Assembly (NCBI GenBank): GCA_965653565.1
Contig: CBFHAI010000048.1
Span: 1 to 33,631, forward strand
Direction of reading: 5' to 3'
Origin: JALCLA01 sp965653565
Lineage (GTDB): Bacteria; Pseudomonadota; Gammaproteobacteria; Xanthomonadales; Xanthomonadaceae
Length of the DNA stretch: 33,631 bases
Position 1 is the first letter of the stretch, and the number at the start of each line of letters is the position of its first letter. The notes below the pieces were generated by a model. It was not told the origin of the DNA. It searched no databases and worked only from the letters and a program-made list of their open reading frames with translations. The translations under genes and the position numbers were made by a program. Of this stretch, positions 22,362 to 31,090 are shown piece after piece.

Positions 22362-25300
22362 ATGCCCTGTTGGTGCCGGCTCGCGGTTGTCGTGTTGCTG
22401 CTGTCCGGTTCGCTGCGCAGCGCGCAGGCGCTCGATGCCGACCGGCCGTTCCATCAATACGTCAAAGGCGTCTGGTCGATCGACCAGGGCCTGCCGCAGA
22501 TCAGCGTGATGGCGATCACGCAGGATCACAACGGTTATCTCTGGGTCGGTACGCAAGCCGGACTGGCGCGCTTCGATGGCGTGCGTTTCGTCAACTTCAA
22601 TCCGGCCGACACACCGGCCCTGCCCGGCGCCTACGTGCAGGCCCTGCACACCGATCGCGCCGGCCGCATGTGGATCGGCACCTACAAAGGTCTGGCGCGC
22701 TATTTCGATCGCGACTTCAGCGCGATACCGCTGGCCGATGCGAACGCCGCGGCGCTCGACGTGCGCGACATCGAAGAACTGCCCGACGGCCGCATCGTGG
22801 CAGCCGGGCCGACCGGCACCTTCCTGGTCGAGAACGATCGCCTGGTGCCGTTTCCCGGTGCGCCGCGCGGCGCCGCGCTGGCCCTGCTCGCCGACGCCGA
22901 CGCGCTGTGGATCGGCGGCGAAGGCGGTGCGCATCGCGTCGCAGCCGATGGCGTGCGCTTCGTGCCGACCGTCGAAGGCGAGGCACCGGTCACGGTGTTG
23001 CACCTGGCGCAGGCCGACGGCGTGATCTGGGCCGCCACCAATCACGGCGCCTGGCGGCTGCGCGCCGGCGCCTTCCAGTTGTTCACCGCCGACGCGCTCG
23101 AGCCGACCCAGGTCGAAGCGCTGCGAGCCGACCGGGGCGGCAATCTGTGGATCGCCTACACCGGCTCGCTGGTGCGGGTGCGCGATGGCGTTTTCGTCGA
23201 ACGCATCGACGACGCCAGCCCGGCCGCGCATCGCGCCGTCAAATCGATCTTCGAAGATCGCGAAGGCAATCTCTGGCTGGGCAGCCAGTGGGAAGGCCTG
23301 GCGCGGCTGTGGAATGGTTGGACGCGCCGCCACAGCATCGATGAAGGCTTGCACGATCCGATCGTCTGGTCGCTCACGCGCGATCCCGATGGCAGCGTGT
23401 GGGTCGGCAGCAACGACGGCTTGAGCCGCTATCGCGACGGCCGCTTCGAACAGGTGCTGCAGGGCGCGCAGTTGCCGCATCCGAACGCCTACACGCTGCT
23501 CGCCGAAGCGGGCGCGCTGTGGATCGGCACGCGCCGCGGGCTGGCCGTGTGGCGCGACGGCGAACTGCAGCGCGCGGCGCAATTCGCCTCGCTGCGCAAC
23601 AGCCAGATCAACGGCCTGCTGCGCCGGCGCGATGGCGCCTTGTGGCTGGCGACGAGCAGCGGCCTGTATCGCGAACGCGACGGCGAATTGCTGCGCTACG
23701 GTCCGGCCGAAGGCCTGCAGGATCCGCGCGTGCGCGTGCTGCACGAAACCGGCGACGGCCGCCTGCTGCTGGGCACGCAGGACGGCCTGTACGAAGTCGA
23801 CGGCGCCAGGGTGCGGCGCGTCGGCGTCGACGCCGGCCTGCCGGCGCACCACGACGTCACCGCGATCCACGAACTGCCCGGCGGCCAGCTGCTGGTCGGC
23901 ACCTTGTCGGAACGGCTGTTCCAGTTCGACGGCACGCGCTGGTTCGAATTCACCAGCCGGCACGGCTTGCCGGTCAACACGCCTTTTTTCATCACGCACG
24001 ACAGCCGGGGCTGGCTATGGGTGGGCGGCATCCGCGGCATCTATCGCGTGCCGCTGGCCGACCTCGACGCCGTACGCAGCGGCCGCCGCCACGTCGTCGA
24101 AAACGCGCAGATGCTGTTGAGCGAACGCGGCGATCAGCGTGGCAGTCAGAAAGGCTATTGCTGCAACGGTGCCGGCAATGCCAAGGGCTTCATCGACAAC
24201 GACACGCTGTGGCTGCCGTCGCGCGGCGGCGTGGTGACGCTCAACTCGCGCGATGTGTCGATGAATCCGGTGCTGCCGGGCGTGACCATCGAACGCGTGC
24301 GATTCGCCGGCGACTGGCACGAGGTCGAACCCGATCGCCCGTTGACGCTGCCGCTCGGCGCGCGCGATCTGGCCTTCGAATTCACCGCGCTGAGCTTCCA
24401 GCAGCCCGAAAGCATCGGCCTGCGTTACCGCCTGAGCGGTTACGACCGCGAGTGGCAGCACCTCAGCGACGTCACCCGCCGCAATGCGATCTACACCAAC
24501 CTGCCGCCCGGGCCCTATGTGTTCGAAGTGGCCGGCGCCAACAACGCGTTGAAGTGGAACCCGCAGCCGGCCCGGCTGCGTTTCGAAATCGCGCCGCGCT
24601 TCCATGAAACGAGTCTGTTCTATGTCGTGATCGCGATCGCCCTGGTCGCCGTCGGGCTGGCGCTGCATGCCTTGAAGACGCGCCAGTTGCGCCGCCGTCA
24701 CCAGGCGCTCGAAACCCTGGTCGCCGAGCGCACGCACGATCTGGCCGCCGCCAACGAACGGCTGCAGGAGATGAGCCAGACCGACGCCCTCACCGGCCTG
24801 CGCAACCGGCGTTTCCTGCACACGCAATTGCCGGCCGACCTGGCCTTCTACCTGCGCGAAATGCGTAAGCCCGGCAACGAAGGCAGCGTCATGATGCTGG
24901 CGCTGGCCGACATCGATCACTTCAAGACGATCAACGATCGCTACGGCCATCGCGCCGGCGATCTGGTGCTGCAACAGTTCGCCGCCGTGCTGGCGCGCCT
25001 GGTGCGCAGCGGCGACTACGTGGTGCGCTGGGGCGGCGAGGAATTCCTGCTGGTGTTCCGCCCGATGCCGTGGAAGGAGGCCGCGCGCGTGGCCGAACGC
25101 ATCCGCCGTTCGGTGGCCGAACACGAATTCGATGTCGGCAGCGGCGAACCACTGCATCTCACCGTATCGCTCGGTTTCATCGAATATCCGCTGTTCCGCG
25201 ACGCCGGTCCGACGCCGGACTGGCAAGGCATGGTGGAACTGGCCGACCGCGCGCTCTACACCGTGAAAAGCACGGGCCGCAACGGTTGGGCCACCTATCG

Positions 25301-25409
25301 GCCGACCGCGCCGATGTCGCTCGACGAAGTGCTGGCCGAACTCGACGACTCGGCAAAAACCGGCACGCCGGCGCGTCGCGTGGACCTGGCCCGCTCGCCG
25401 CCGGCGTGA
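22362..25409 (+). CDS. Membrane diguanylate cyclase with Reg_prop beta-propeller, Y_Y_Y and GGDEF domains
   Basis: A 1015-residue sensor that should make cyclic di-GMP from GTP. Order: signal peptide (1-22), periplasmic two-component regulator propeller repeats (about 25-640, many units such as YLWVGTQAGLARFDG and SVWVGSNDGLSRYRDG), a Y_Y_Y domain (about 660-735, LRYRLSGYDREW and NLPPGPYVFEV), one membrane helix (about 753-772), a short coiled coil (HQALETLVAERTHDLAAANE), and a GGDEF domain (about 800-990). The active motif is GGEEF at 891-895 and the product-inhibition I-site RSGD sits exactly five residues before it, so the enzyme is predicted active and feedback-controlled. The ATG at 22362 starts the signal peptide. 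The ligand is unknown. Its gene converges with the LpxR gene with 13 nt between stops. Confidence 0.93.
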   Translation: MPCWCRLAVVVLLLSGSLRSAQALDADRPFHQYVKGVWSIDQGLPQISVMAITQDHNGYLWVGTQAGLARFDGVRFVNFNPADTPALPGAYVQALHTDRAGRMWIGTYKGLARYFDRDFSAIPLADANAAALDVRDIEELPDGRIVAAGPTGTFLVENDRLVPFPGAPRGAALALLADADALWIGGEGGAHRVAADGVRFVPTVEGEAPVTVLHLAQADGVIWAATNHGAWRLRAGAFQLFTADALEPTQVEALRADRGGNLWIAYTGSLVRVRDGVFVERIDDASPAAHRAVKSIFEDREGNLWLGSQWEGLARLWNGWTRRHSIDEGLHDPIVWSLTRDPDGSVWVGSNDGLSRYRDGRFEQVLQGAQLPHPNAYTLLAEAGALWIGTRRGLAVWRDGELQRAAQFASLRNSQINGLLRRRDGALWLATSSGLYRERDGELLRYGPAEGLQDPRVRVLHETGDGRLLLGTQDGLYEVDGARVRRVGVDAGLPAHHDVTAIHELPGGQLLVGTLSERLFQFDGTRWFEFTSRHGLPVNTPFFITHDSRGWLWVGGIRGIYRVPLADLDAVRSGRRHVVENAQMLLSERGDQRGSQKGYCCNGAGNAKGFIDNDTLWLPSRGGVVTLNSRDVSMNPVLPGVTIERVRFAGDWHEVEPDRPLTLPLGARDLAFEFTALSFQQPESIGLRYRLSGYDREWQHLSDVTRRNAIYTNLPPGPYVFEVAGANNALKWNPQPARLRFEIAPRFHETSLFYVVIAIALVAVGLALHALKTRQLRRRHQALETLVAERTHDLAAANERLQEMSQTDALTGLRNRRFLHTQLPADLAFYLREMRKPGNEGSVMMLALADIDHFKTINDRYGHRAGDLVLQQFAAVLARLVRSGDYVVRWGGEEFLLVFRPMPWKEAARVAERIRRSVAEHEFDVGSGEPLHLTVSLGFIEYPLFRDAGPTPDWQGMVELADRALYTVKSTGRNGWATYRPTAPMSLDEVLAELDDSAKTGTPARRVDLARSPPA

Positions 25410-25422
25410 GCGCCGCGCGCGC

Positions 25423-26484
25423 TCAGAACGCGCCCGACACCGTGAACGAACCGAACGAAGGCCGCTCGGCCTGACTTTCGAATTCGCGCGTACGGAAATA
25501 GCGCGCGAAAGCGAACTTCACGTCCTTGACGTGGAAGGCCATGCCCCAGGCCGCCTCGCCGACCAGCCATTCCTTGTCGACCGAATGGCTGTCCTTGAAG
25601 GTGTTGCCATCGAGAAAAATATCGCGCGCCACCAGCCGCGCACCACCGGAGAGGAACAGATGCGCACCCAGCCGGCTATGCCAACGCTGGCCGGAGCCGT
25701 CGGGCGCATTGTTGTCGCCGCCGGGACGCGCGGGCGAAGTACCGAAATCGTCCGGCAGCCCGTATCCGAAACGGATTTCGCCACCCGCATTCAAATGCGT
25801 GGCGACATTGCCGACGCTGCCGCCCCAATGCGTGATCGCATCCCACTGCCAGCGCTCGGGCATGTGTTCGGGATCGCGCTCGGGCCAGCGCCGCTTGCGT
25901 TCGTGCACCAGCTTGATGCCGAACTCGTCGCGCAACTGATTGTCCCAGCCGCGGAATTTCTCGAAACCGCGCAAATCGTGGATCAGATCCTGCGCCTGCT
26001 CGGCGAGCGCCGACGGCCCCACGATACCGAGGTTGAGTTCGGTGGTGGACAACCGATCGCCGATCCGCGCGTTGTAGGCGAACCCCAGATACAACCATCC
26101 GGCGTACGGCCGGTCGTCTTCGATCAACTCGGTCGCGGCATAGTCCTTCGGCGTGTACATCGCATGCCCGAGCGTGACCACCATGTTGAGCTGATCGTGT
26201 TGTTTGTCCGGATGCAATTTGGTGAAGAACCGATTGAACCACCGACCGATTTCGGGAAGACACGGATCGTCGGTGTAATCGACCAGATTCGGCGACACGA
26301 ACGACAGCCGCACGCCACTGGTGTAGCCCTGATCCTGATCGGCGAACAGATCGTTCTCGAGATAGAAATTGACCACGGGCGGGTATTGATCGAGCACACC
26401 GAGCTTGTCGCAGGTGTAGCCCTCGTCGGCGGCACGCGCGCAGGTGGCGGCGCCGGCCAGCAGCAGCAAAGCGATGGATCGCAT
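25423..26484 (-). CDS. lpxR: LpxR-like lipid A deacylase (DUF2219), outer membrane
   Basis: A 353-residue outer-membrane beta-barrel predicted to remove the 3'-acyloxyacyl group from lipid A. Signal peptide about 1-19. Family blocks: YLENDLFADQDQGYTSG with N44/D45 and the T55/S56 pair, LGHAMYTPKD with H107, DDRPYAGWLYLGF, and a C-terminal barrel strand ending FGSFTVSGAF with the terminal Phe expected for BAM-dependent insertion. These positions correspond to the Asn, Asp, Ser and His described as catalytic for Salmonella LpxR, by motif rather than by alignment. Length is normal. It is convergent with the diguanylate cyclase gene. Confidence 0.88.
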   Translation of the reverse strand: MRSIALLLLAGAATCARAADEGYTCDKLGVLDQYPPVVNFYLENDLFADQDQGYTSGVRLSFVSPNLVDYTDDPCLPEIGRWFNRFFTKLHPDKQHDQLNMVVTLGHAMYTPKDYAATELIEDDRPYAGWLYLGFAYNARIGDRLSTTELNLGIVGPSALAEQAQDLIHDLRGFEKFRGWDNQLRDEFGIKLVHERKRRWPERDPEHMPERWQWDAITHWGGSVGNVATHLNAGGEIRFGYGLPDDFGTSPARPGGDNNAPDGSGQRWHSRLGAHLFLSGGARLVARDIFLDGNTFKDSHSVDKEWLVGEAAWGMAFHVKDVKFAFARYFRTREFESQAERPSFGSFTVSGAF

Positions 26485-26544
26485 GGATCGGGGGCGGTTT
26501 GGGTGGGACGCGAGGATAACCGGTCTGCAATGGGATTTTGGGTT

Positions 26545-26594
26545 GGCACCACCATCGTCATTCCCGCCTGCGCGCGAATGACGATGGTGGTGCC
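26545..26594. repeat. Perfect 19-bp palindrome, 12-nt loop
   Basis: GGCACCACCATCGTCATTC (26545-26563) is matched exactly by its reverse complement at 26576-26594. The core GTCATTCCCGC...GCGAATGAC resembles the dispersed 'CGTCATTCCCGC' intergenic palindromes of many proteobacteria. Confidence 0.8.
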
Positions 26595-26630
26595 TCGCGG
26601 AGAGCCGAACGCTTTAAAAGTCACTGAAAT

Positions 26631-26721
26631 TTCCGCTTTCGCGGGACCAGCGGGGATTGGCAATAGCGTCGCGAAAGCGGAACGCTCCAAGCCGCTGGAT
26701 TCCCGCTCGCATGCGGGCTAA
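26631..26721. repeat. Second palindromic repeat fragment (TTCCGCTTTCGCG type)
   Basis: TTCCGCTTTCGCG (26631-26643) is reverse-complemented exactly at 26670-26682. Immediately downstream, GCCGCTGGATTCCCGCTC and CCCGC/GCGGG (26703-26718) look like pieces of the same mosaic family. Together with the 19-bp palindrome this fills most of the 298-nt gap 26485-26782, which holds no gene. Confidence 0.65.
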
Positions 26722-26782
26722 CGACGCAGGCAACAAATCCGCGAAATCACTCAGCAAAAGCGCCCAACGAGCGCCCTTACCC

Positions 26783-27238
26783 TCACGCCGCATGATCCCG
26801 CCGCGCCAACCGCTGCATCACCCGCGCCGACTGCTGCAACCGCGGATAATGCACCTTCATCACCCGCCGCACCGCCAGCGAATGATGCGAACGGAACACT
26901 GACTCCACCAGTCGCAACCCGGCGCCTTCGCGCGCCAGCAAGGCCTCGGCCTGCAATTCGGGGCGCGAAGGATCGAACTGTTGCTGCAGCAGGTTGTAGC
27001 GGTGCTGCGGCGGGGCGGAGATCAGGGCCTTGGCGATGTCGGCCGGCGAGGTCGATTCCTCGATGGCCCCGACGGCGCGCAGGTCGGCCAGCACCGCGTC
27101 GCGTTCTTCGGCGGCCAGCTGGAAAGCGCGGCGCACTTCGGAATCGGCGGTGTGTTCGGCGGCGTGGCGGTAGTAGGCGCGGCCTTCGCGCAGCAAGCCC
27201 ACGAGCCAGTCCAAGGAATCCTGGGGAATCAGCGTCAT
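26783..27238 (-). CDS. Ferritin-like four-helix protein (DUF2383/PA2169-like)
   Basis: A 151-residue soluble, almost wholly helical protein. DSLDWLVGLLREGRAYYRHAAEHTADSEVRRAFQLAAEERDAVLADLRA reads like the first two helices of the DUF2383 ferritin-like family, which is linked to stress and metal handling. The second half (about 90-151) has an HH pair (RSHHSLAVRR) and a basic end rather than the usual shorter tail. Metal-binding residues are not clear, so iron binding is unproven. It is divergent from the Rieske gene with 175 nt between start codons. Confidence 0.65.
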   Translation of the reverse strand: MTLIPQDSLDWLVGLLREGRAYYRHAAEHTADSEVRRAFQLAAEERDAVLADLRAVGAIEESTSPADIAKALISAPPQHRYNLLQQQFDPSRPELQAEALLAREGAGLRLVESVFRSHHSLAVRRVMKVHYPRLQQSARVMQRLARRDHAA

Positions 27239-27413
27239 GACTATCGATCTCCGTCCGGTGACGGTCTGGTGCCGTCGTCGGGCTGATACTTACAACTCGC
27301 GTGCCAAGCGCGCCCGACCGGGTTTCAAGCATTTGCATTGGCCTTGGGTTCATCCGACAGCGCAGAATGCGCACCGGGGTGCCCCATGCCATGCAAACTG
27401 CAATCAGAAAATC

Positions 27414-28484
27414 ATGACCTCCGCCTTCGACATCCAGACCTTGCAACCGCAGCCGCTTGAGCACGCCCACGCGCTGCCGGCCGATTTCTATACGCGTCCG
27501 GACGCGCTCGCCTTCGAGCGCCGGGCCGTGTTCTCGCGCCACTGGCAGCTCGTCGCCCACGTCTCGCAACTGGCGGGCATCGGCGATCACGTCGTCTTCG
27601 AAATCGCCGGCGTGCCGCTGATGATCGTGCGCAGCGAAAGCGGGCTGCGCGGCTTGCACAACGTGTGCCGTCACCGGGCCGGCCCGCTGGCGTTGTGCGA
27701 CGGTCGCGCCGCGCGCGCGCTGCGCTGCCGCTATCACGGCTGGACCTACACGCTGGAAGGCCAGCTGCGCAGCGCGCCGGAAATGGGCGAGACGCCGGAT
27801 TTCGACATGGCGTCGATCCGGCTACCGTCGATCCGCGTCGAAACCTGGCGCGGCCTGGTGTTCGCGGCGCTCGAGCCGGCGATCGAATTGGCACAGTTGC
27901 TCACCGGCATCGACGAACGCCTGGGCGACCGCGATTTTTCGCACTACGTGTTCGATCGGCGCGTCTCGTACGAAGTCGACTGCAACTGGAAGGTCTACGT
28001 CGACAATTATCTCGAGGGTTACCACGTCCCGCACATCCATCCCACCCTCAACAAACTGCTCGACTATCGCAGCTACGTCACCGAGGCCCGGCACTGGCAT
28101 TCGCTGCAATACAGTCCGATGGAAAACGCCGGCAATTTCTATGGCGAAGGCGAGGCGCTGTACTACTTCGTGTGGCCGAATTTCATGCTCAACATCCTGC
28201 CCAACCGGTTGCAGACCAATCGCGTGATTGCGCTCGGTACCGATCGCTGCCGCGTCGAGTTCGACTATCTGTATCCGGTGAACGAAGCGCCGGACGAGGC
28301 CGCGCGGCGCGCCGAAGATCTGCGATTCAGCGACGAGGTGCAGCACGAGGACGGCGAGATCTGCGCGGCGGTGCAGAGGCGGCTCGCCTCCGGGGTGTAT
28401 GTGCCCGGACGGCTCAATCCGAAACGCGAGAACGCGCTGCATCATTTCCAGGAATTGATGCGCAAGGCCTGGCGCGAAGGCTGA
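27414..28484 (+). CDS. Rieske non-heme iron oxygenase alpha subunit
   Basis: A 356-residue oxygenase. The Rieske 2Fe-2S site is CRH (C85, H87), 17 residues, then CRYH (C105, H108). The mononuclear iron region is DNYLEGYHVPHIHP, with H204 and H207 or H209 as ligands; the bridging acidic residue expected in the D-x-Y-H context is Glu201. In carnitine monooxygenase CntA a Glu is reported at the bridging position, so a quaternary-amine or similar substrate is possible, but aromatic compounds cannot be excluded. The ATG at 27414 begins a standard N-terminus; no strong ribosome site precedes it. No reductase or ferredoxin partner gene is in the window. Confidence 0.87.
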   Translation: MTSAFDIQTLQPQPLEHAHALPADFYTRPDALAFERRAVFSRHWQLVAHVSQLAGIGDHVVFEIAGVPLMIVRSESGLRGLHNVCRHRAGPLALCDGRAARALRCRYHGWTYTLEGQLRSAPEMGETPDFDMASIRLPSIRVETWRGLVFAALEPAIELAQLLTGIDERLGDRDFSHYVFDRRVSYEVDCNWKVYVDNYLEGYHVPHIHPTLNKLLDYRSYVTEARHWHSLQYSPMENAGNFYGEGEALYYFVWPNFMLNILPNRLQTNRVIALGTDRCRVEFDYLYPVNEAPDEAARRAEDLRFSDEVQHEDGEICAAVQRRLASGVYVPGRLNPKRENALHHFQELMRKAWREG

Positions 28485-28584
28485 CATCGGCGCCAGGCCG
28501 CGCGTTTTACGCGCCGGCCGGTGACGCGTCCGCGCGCGTGCGCGGCATACTTCGCATCATCGGGACTCCTTGGGGAAGGCAGCG

Positions 28585-29742
28585 ATGGGGACGCCGCGGA
28601 CGCGTTTGCAGGGCATCGATCTGTTGCGCGGGCTGGTGATCGTGCTGATGGCGCTCGACCACGTGCGCGATTTCTATTCGCCGACGCTGTTCGCGCCGGA
28701 AGATCTTTCGCAGGCCAGCCCGGCGCTGTTCCTGACGCGCTGGGTCACGCATTTCTGCGCGCCGATTTTCGTGTTCCTGGCCGGCGTCAGCGCCTGGCTT
28801 TATCGCGAAAGCATCGGCGCCAGCCGCGTGCAGCTCGGACGCTTCCTCGCGGTGCGCGGCGCCTGGCTGGTGCTGCTCGAAATCGTGCTGGTGAATCCGA
28901 GCTGGGACGGCGATCCGTTCGGCTTCTTCTTCCTGCAGGTGATCTGGGCGATCGGCATTTCGATGCTGACGCTGGCCTTGCTGGTGCAAGGTCCGCGCTG
29001 GCTGCCGCTGGTGTTCGGCGCCGTCGTCGTGCTCGGCCACAACCTGCTCGATCCGATCGTGCCGGAACAACTCGGCGCCGCGGCGCCGCTCTGGCAAATC
29101 CTGCACGAGGGTGGATTCCTCACCCAGGCCTTCGGGGGCGTGCTGGCGATCTATCCGGTGCTGCCCTGGATGGGCGTGATGGCGCTCGGTTTCGGCGTGG
29201 CGCCGTGGCTCGCGGGCCCGCGGCGCAACGAGCGGCGCATCGTGCTGGCCGGCGTGATCATGATCGCGCTGTTCGTCGTGTTGCGGCTGACGAATTTCTA
29301 TGGCGAGCCGTCGGTCTGGACGGCCGATCCGCGCGGGACCTTGTGGTCGTTCTTGTCGATGCTCAACGTGCGCAAATATCCGCCATCACTGTTGTTTCTG
29401 CTGATGACACTGGGGCCGGCGCTGATCGCACTGGTGCTGTTCGAACGCGTGCGCAGCGCCGTGTTGAAACCGCTGGCGGTGTTCGGCCGCGTGCCGCTGT
29501 TCTTCTATCTGATCCATATGCCCGTCATCGCGACATCGGCGGTGATCTGGGGCAAGCTCACTTACGGCCAGCCGGTGAATTTCTTCGCCGGTCCGGCCGG
29601 GGTTCCGGCCGCTTATTCGCCGAGTTTGCCGCGCGCCTATCTGGTGTGGATGCTGGTGGTCGTCGCGCTGTATCCGCTGTGCGCGATGTTCGATCGCTAC
29701 AAGCGCGCGCATCCGGAGAAAACCTGGCTGCGTTTCCTGTAG
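28585..29742 (+). CDS. HGSNAT-like/DUF1624 integral membrane protein
   Basis: A 385-residue inner-membrane protein with about ten hydrophobic helices. RLQGIDLLRGLVIVLMALDHVRDFY is the signature of the heparan-alpha-glucosaminide N-acetyltransferase (HGSNAT_cat/DUF1624) family, with the helix-2 His in DHVRDFY. C-terminal VFGRVPLFFYLIHMP also matches. Bacterial members are thought to transfer acyl groups across the membrane, with no known substrate here. The ATG at 28585 is chosen because GGGGAAGG lies just upstream; a TTG at 28570 would add five residues. It follows the Rieske gene by 100 nt. Confidence 0.87.
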   Translation: MGTPRTRLQGIDLLRGLVIVLMALDHVRDFYSPTLFAPEDLSQASPALFLTRWVTHFCAPIFVFLAGVSAWLYRESIGASRVQLGRFLAVRGAWLVLLEIVLVNPSWDGDPFGFFFLQVIWAIGISMLTLALLVQGPRWLPLVFGAVVVLGHNLLDPIVPEQLGAAAPLWQILHEGGFLTQAFGGVLAIYPVLPWMGVMALGFGVAPWLAGPRRNERRIVLAGVIMIALFVVLRLTNFYGEPSVWTADPRGTLWSFLSMLNVRKYPPSLLFLLMTLGPALIALVLFERVRSAVLKPLAVFGRVPLFFYLIHMPVIATSAVIWGKLTYGQPVNFFAGPAGVPAAYSPSLPRAYLVWMLVVVALYPLCAMFDRYKRAHPEKTWLRFL

Positions 29743-29800
29743 CGGTTGATTAGCGGCGCGCGCGACGCCATCTCACGGCGGGACTCTGGAAGGAACCGCC

Positions 29801-30286
29801 GTGGACACTGCCACCCTGCTCTACGCGCTGTCGGCGCTGCTGATCCTGATCGGACTGGCGGGCATCGTGCTGCCGGCACTGCCGGGCCTGCCGATCGTGT
29901 TCGGCGGCATGTTGCTGGCGGCGTGGGTCGGCGATTTCGAAGTGATCGGCGGCTGGACCATCGGTGTGCTCGCCGTGCTGACCGTGATTGCGATGTCGCT
30001 CGATTTCATCGCCGGCCTGATGGGCGCCAAGCGCGTGGGCGCCAGCAAGCTCGCCTTGCTCGGCGCCGCGCTCGGCACCATCGTGGGGCTGTTTTTCGGC
30101 CTCGCCGGCCTGATTCTCGGGCCTTTCGTCGGCGCGGTGCTGGGCGAACTGGCGCACGGCAGGCACGCGGGCACGGCGGCGAAGGTCGGCGTCGGCACCT
30201 GGCTGGGCATGGCCTTCGGCGCCATCGTCAAGGTATCGCTGGCCTTCGTGATGCTGGGGATTTTCCTGTTCGCGCTGGCGGTGTGA
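29801..30286 (+). CDS. DUF456 family membrane protein
   Basis: A 161-residue inner-membrane protein made of hydrophobic, Gly-rich helices: LIGLAGIVLPALPGLPIVFGGMLLAAW, DFIAGLMGAKRVGASK, GLFFGLAGLILGPFVGAVLGEL. This is the DUF456 pattern; the function is unknown. The start is GTG at 29801, supported by AAGGA (29790-29794). The TGA stop is the first half of the palindrome TGATCA, whose second half is the stop of the convergent hydrolase gene. Confidence 0.9.
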   Translation: MDTATLLYALSALLILIGLAGIVLPALPGLPIVFGGMLLAAWVGDFEVIGGWTIGVLAVLTVIAMSLDFIAGLMGAKRVGASKLALLGAALGTIVGLFFGLAGLILGPFVGAVLGELAHGRHAGTAAKVGVGTWLGMAFGAIVKVSLAFVMLGIFLFALAV

Positions 30287-31090
30287 TCAGCGCGTAACGT
30301 CGGCCAGCCGCACCCGGCTCGGATCGCGGAAAAACAGCGGCCGCCACGGCCCGTGATGACGGAACGGCCGCCACTGGCCTTCCGGCTGCGCAAGACGATC
30401 GGCGATCGCCCACAACACCGCCGGATTGGCACCCAGGCCCAGATGGCTGGCGGCGACTTCGATGCTCTCGGCACGCGGCGCTTTCGGCGCCAGGCTCATG
30501 CGCCAGTTCACGATGCCGTCGCTCTTGCTCAGGATCGCGGTCAGCGGCACCTGCAACGGCTTGGCGCCGATGCGCGCCAGATGCGGATGCGTGCTCGAAT
30601 AGCCGCTCACCAGTTCGAACACGCGCCAGGCATTGGTCGCATGCGCCTGCGCCTGCAGCGGCGAACCGAGCGTGATCACCTGGCGGATGCGTTTTGGCAT
30701 GCGCGCTGCGAGCGCGCAGGCCAGCGCGCCGCCGAGCGACCAGCCGATCAGACTCACCGGCCGCCCGTGTTCGCGATGCAATTCGCGCACGCGCTGCACC
30801 AGGCCGCGCACGATTTCGCGCCGCGGGCCGTAGTTCAAACCCAATTCCCACGGATACGTCGCATAGCCGCGCTGTTCGAGGAATTTGCGCAGCGGCCAGG
30901 TGCTGGTATCGCCGGCGATCAGGCCCGGCAGCACCAGCACCGGATGCCCGTCGCCTTGCGGCGCCTTCTGCAGCCAGCGCCAGGCCAGCGCGAGCGAACC
31001 CCATTCGAGCCAGGCGCGGCCCTCGAGGGCCAGCAGCAGGCGCGAGGGCGGTTGCAGATCGGTAGCCGGTTTGCGGGCGGGTTTGCTCAT
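30287..31090 (-). CDS. Alpha/beta-hydrolase (lipase/esterase-like)
   Basis: A 267-residue alpha/beta-hydrolase without an evident signal peptide. It has VLVLPGLIAGDTSTWPLRKFL as the oxyanion-side strand, the nucleophile elbow GWSLGGALA (Ser in GxSxG), an Asp in SKSDGIVNW and a His in ASHLGLGANP as likely triad members. The start ATG at 31090 overlaps the stop of the WS/DGAT gene as ATGA, so translation is coupled. Given that neighbour, action on triacylglycerol, wax ester or other acyl lipid is a reasonable inference, not proven. It shares the TGATCA stop palindrome with the DUF456 gene. Confidence 0.85.
   Translation of the reverse strand: MSKPARKPATDLQPPSRLLLALEGRAWLEWGSLALAWRWLQKAPQGDGHPVLVLPGLIAGDTSTWPLRKFLEQRGYATYPWELGLNYGPRREIVRGLVQRVRELHREHGRPVSLIGWSLGGALACALAARMPKRIRQVITLGSPLQAQAHATNAWRVFELVSGYSSTHPHLARIGAKPLQVPLTAILSKSDGIVNWRMSLAPKAPRAESIEVAASHLGLGANPAVLWAIADRLAQPEGQWRPFRHHGPWRPLFFRDPSRVRLADVTR

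Noticed and set aside
22191..23999. Minus-strand open frame of 602 codons opposite the diguanylate cyclase gene
   Set aside because: Repetitive shadow of the propeller repeats on the coding strand.
26657..26902. Plus-strand open frame over the repeat mosaic and the end of the ferritin-like gene
   Set aside because: Runs through palindromic repeats and antisense to a better-supported gene.
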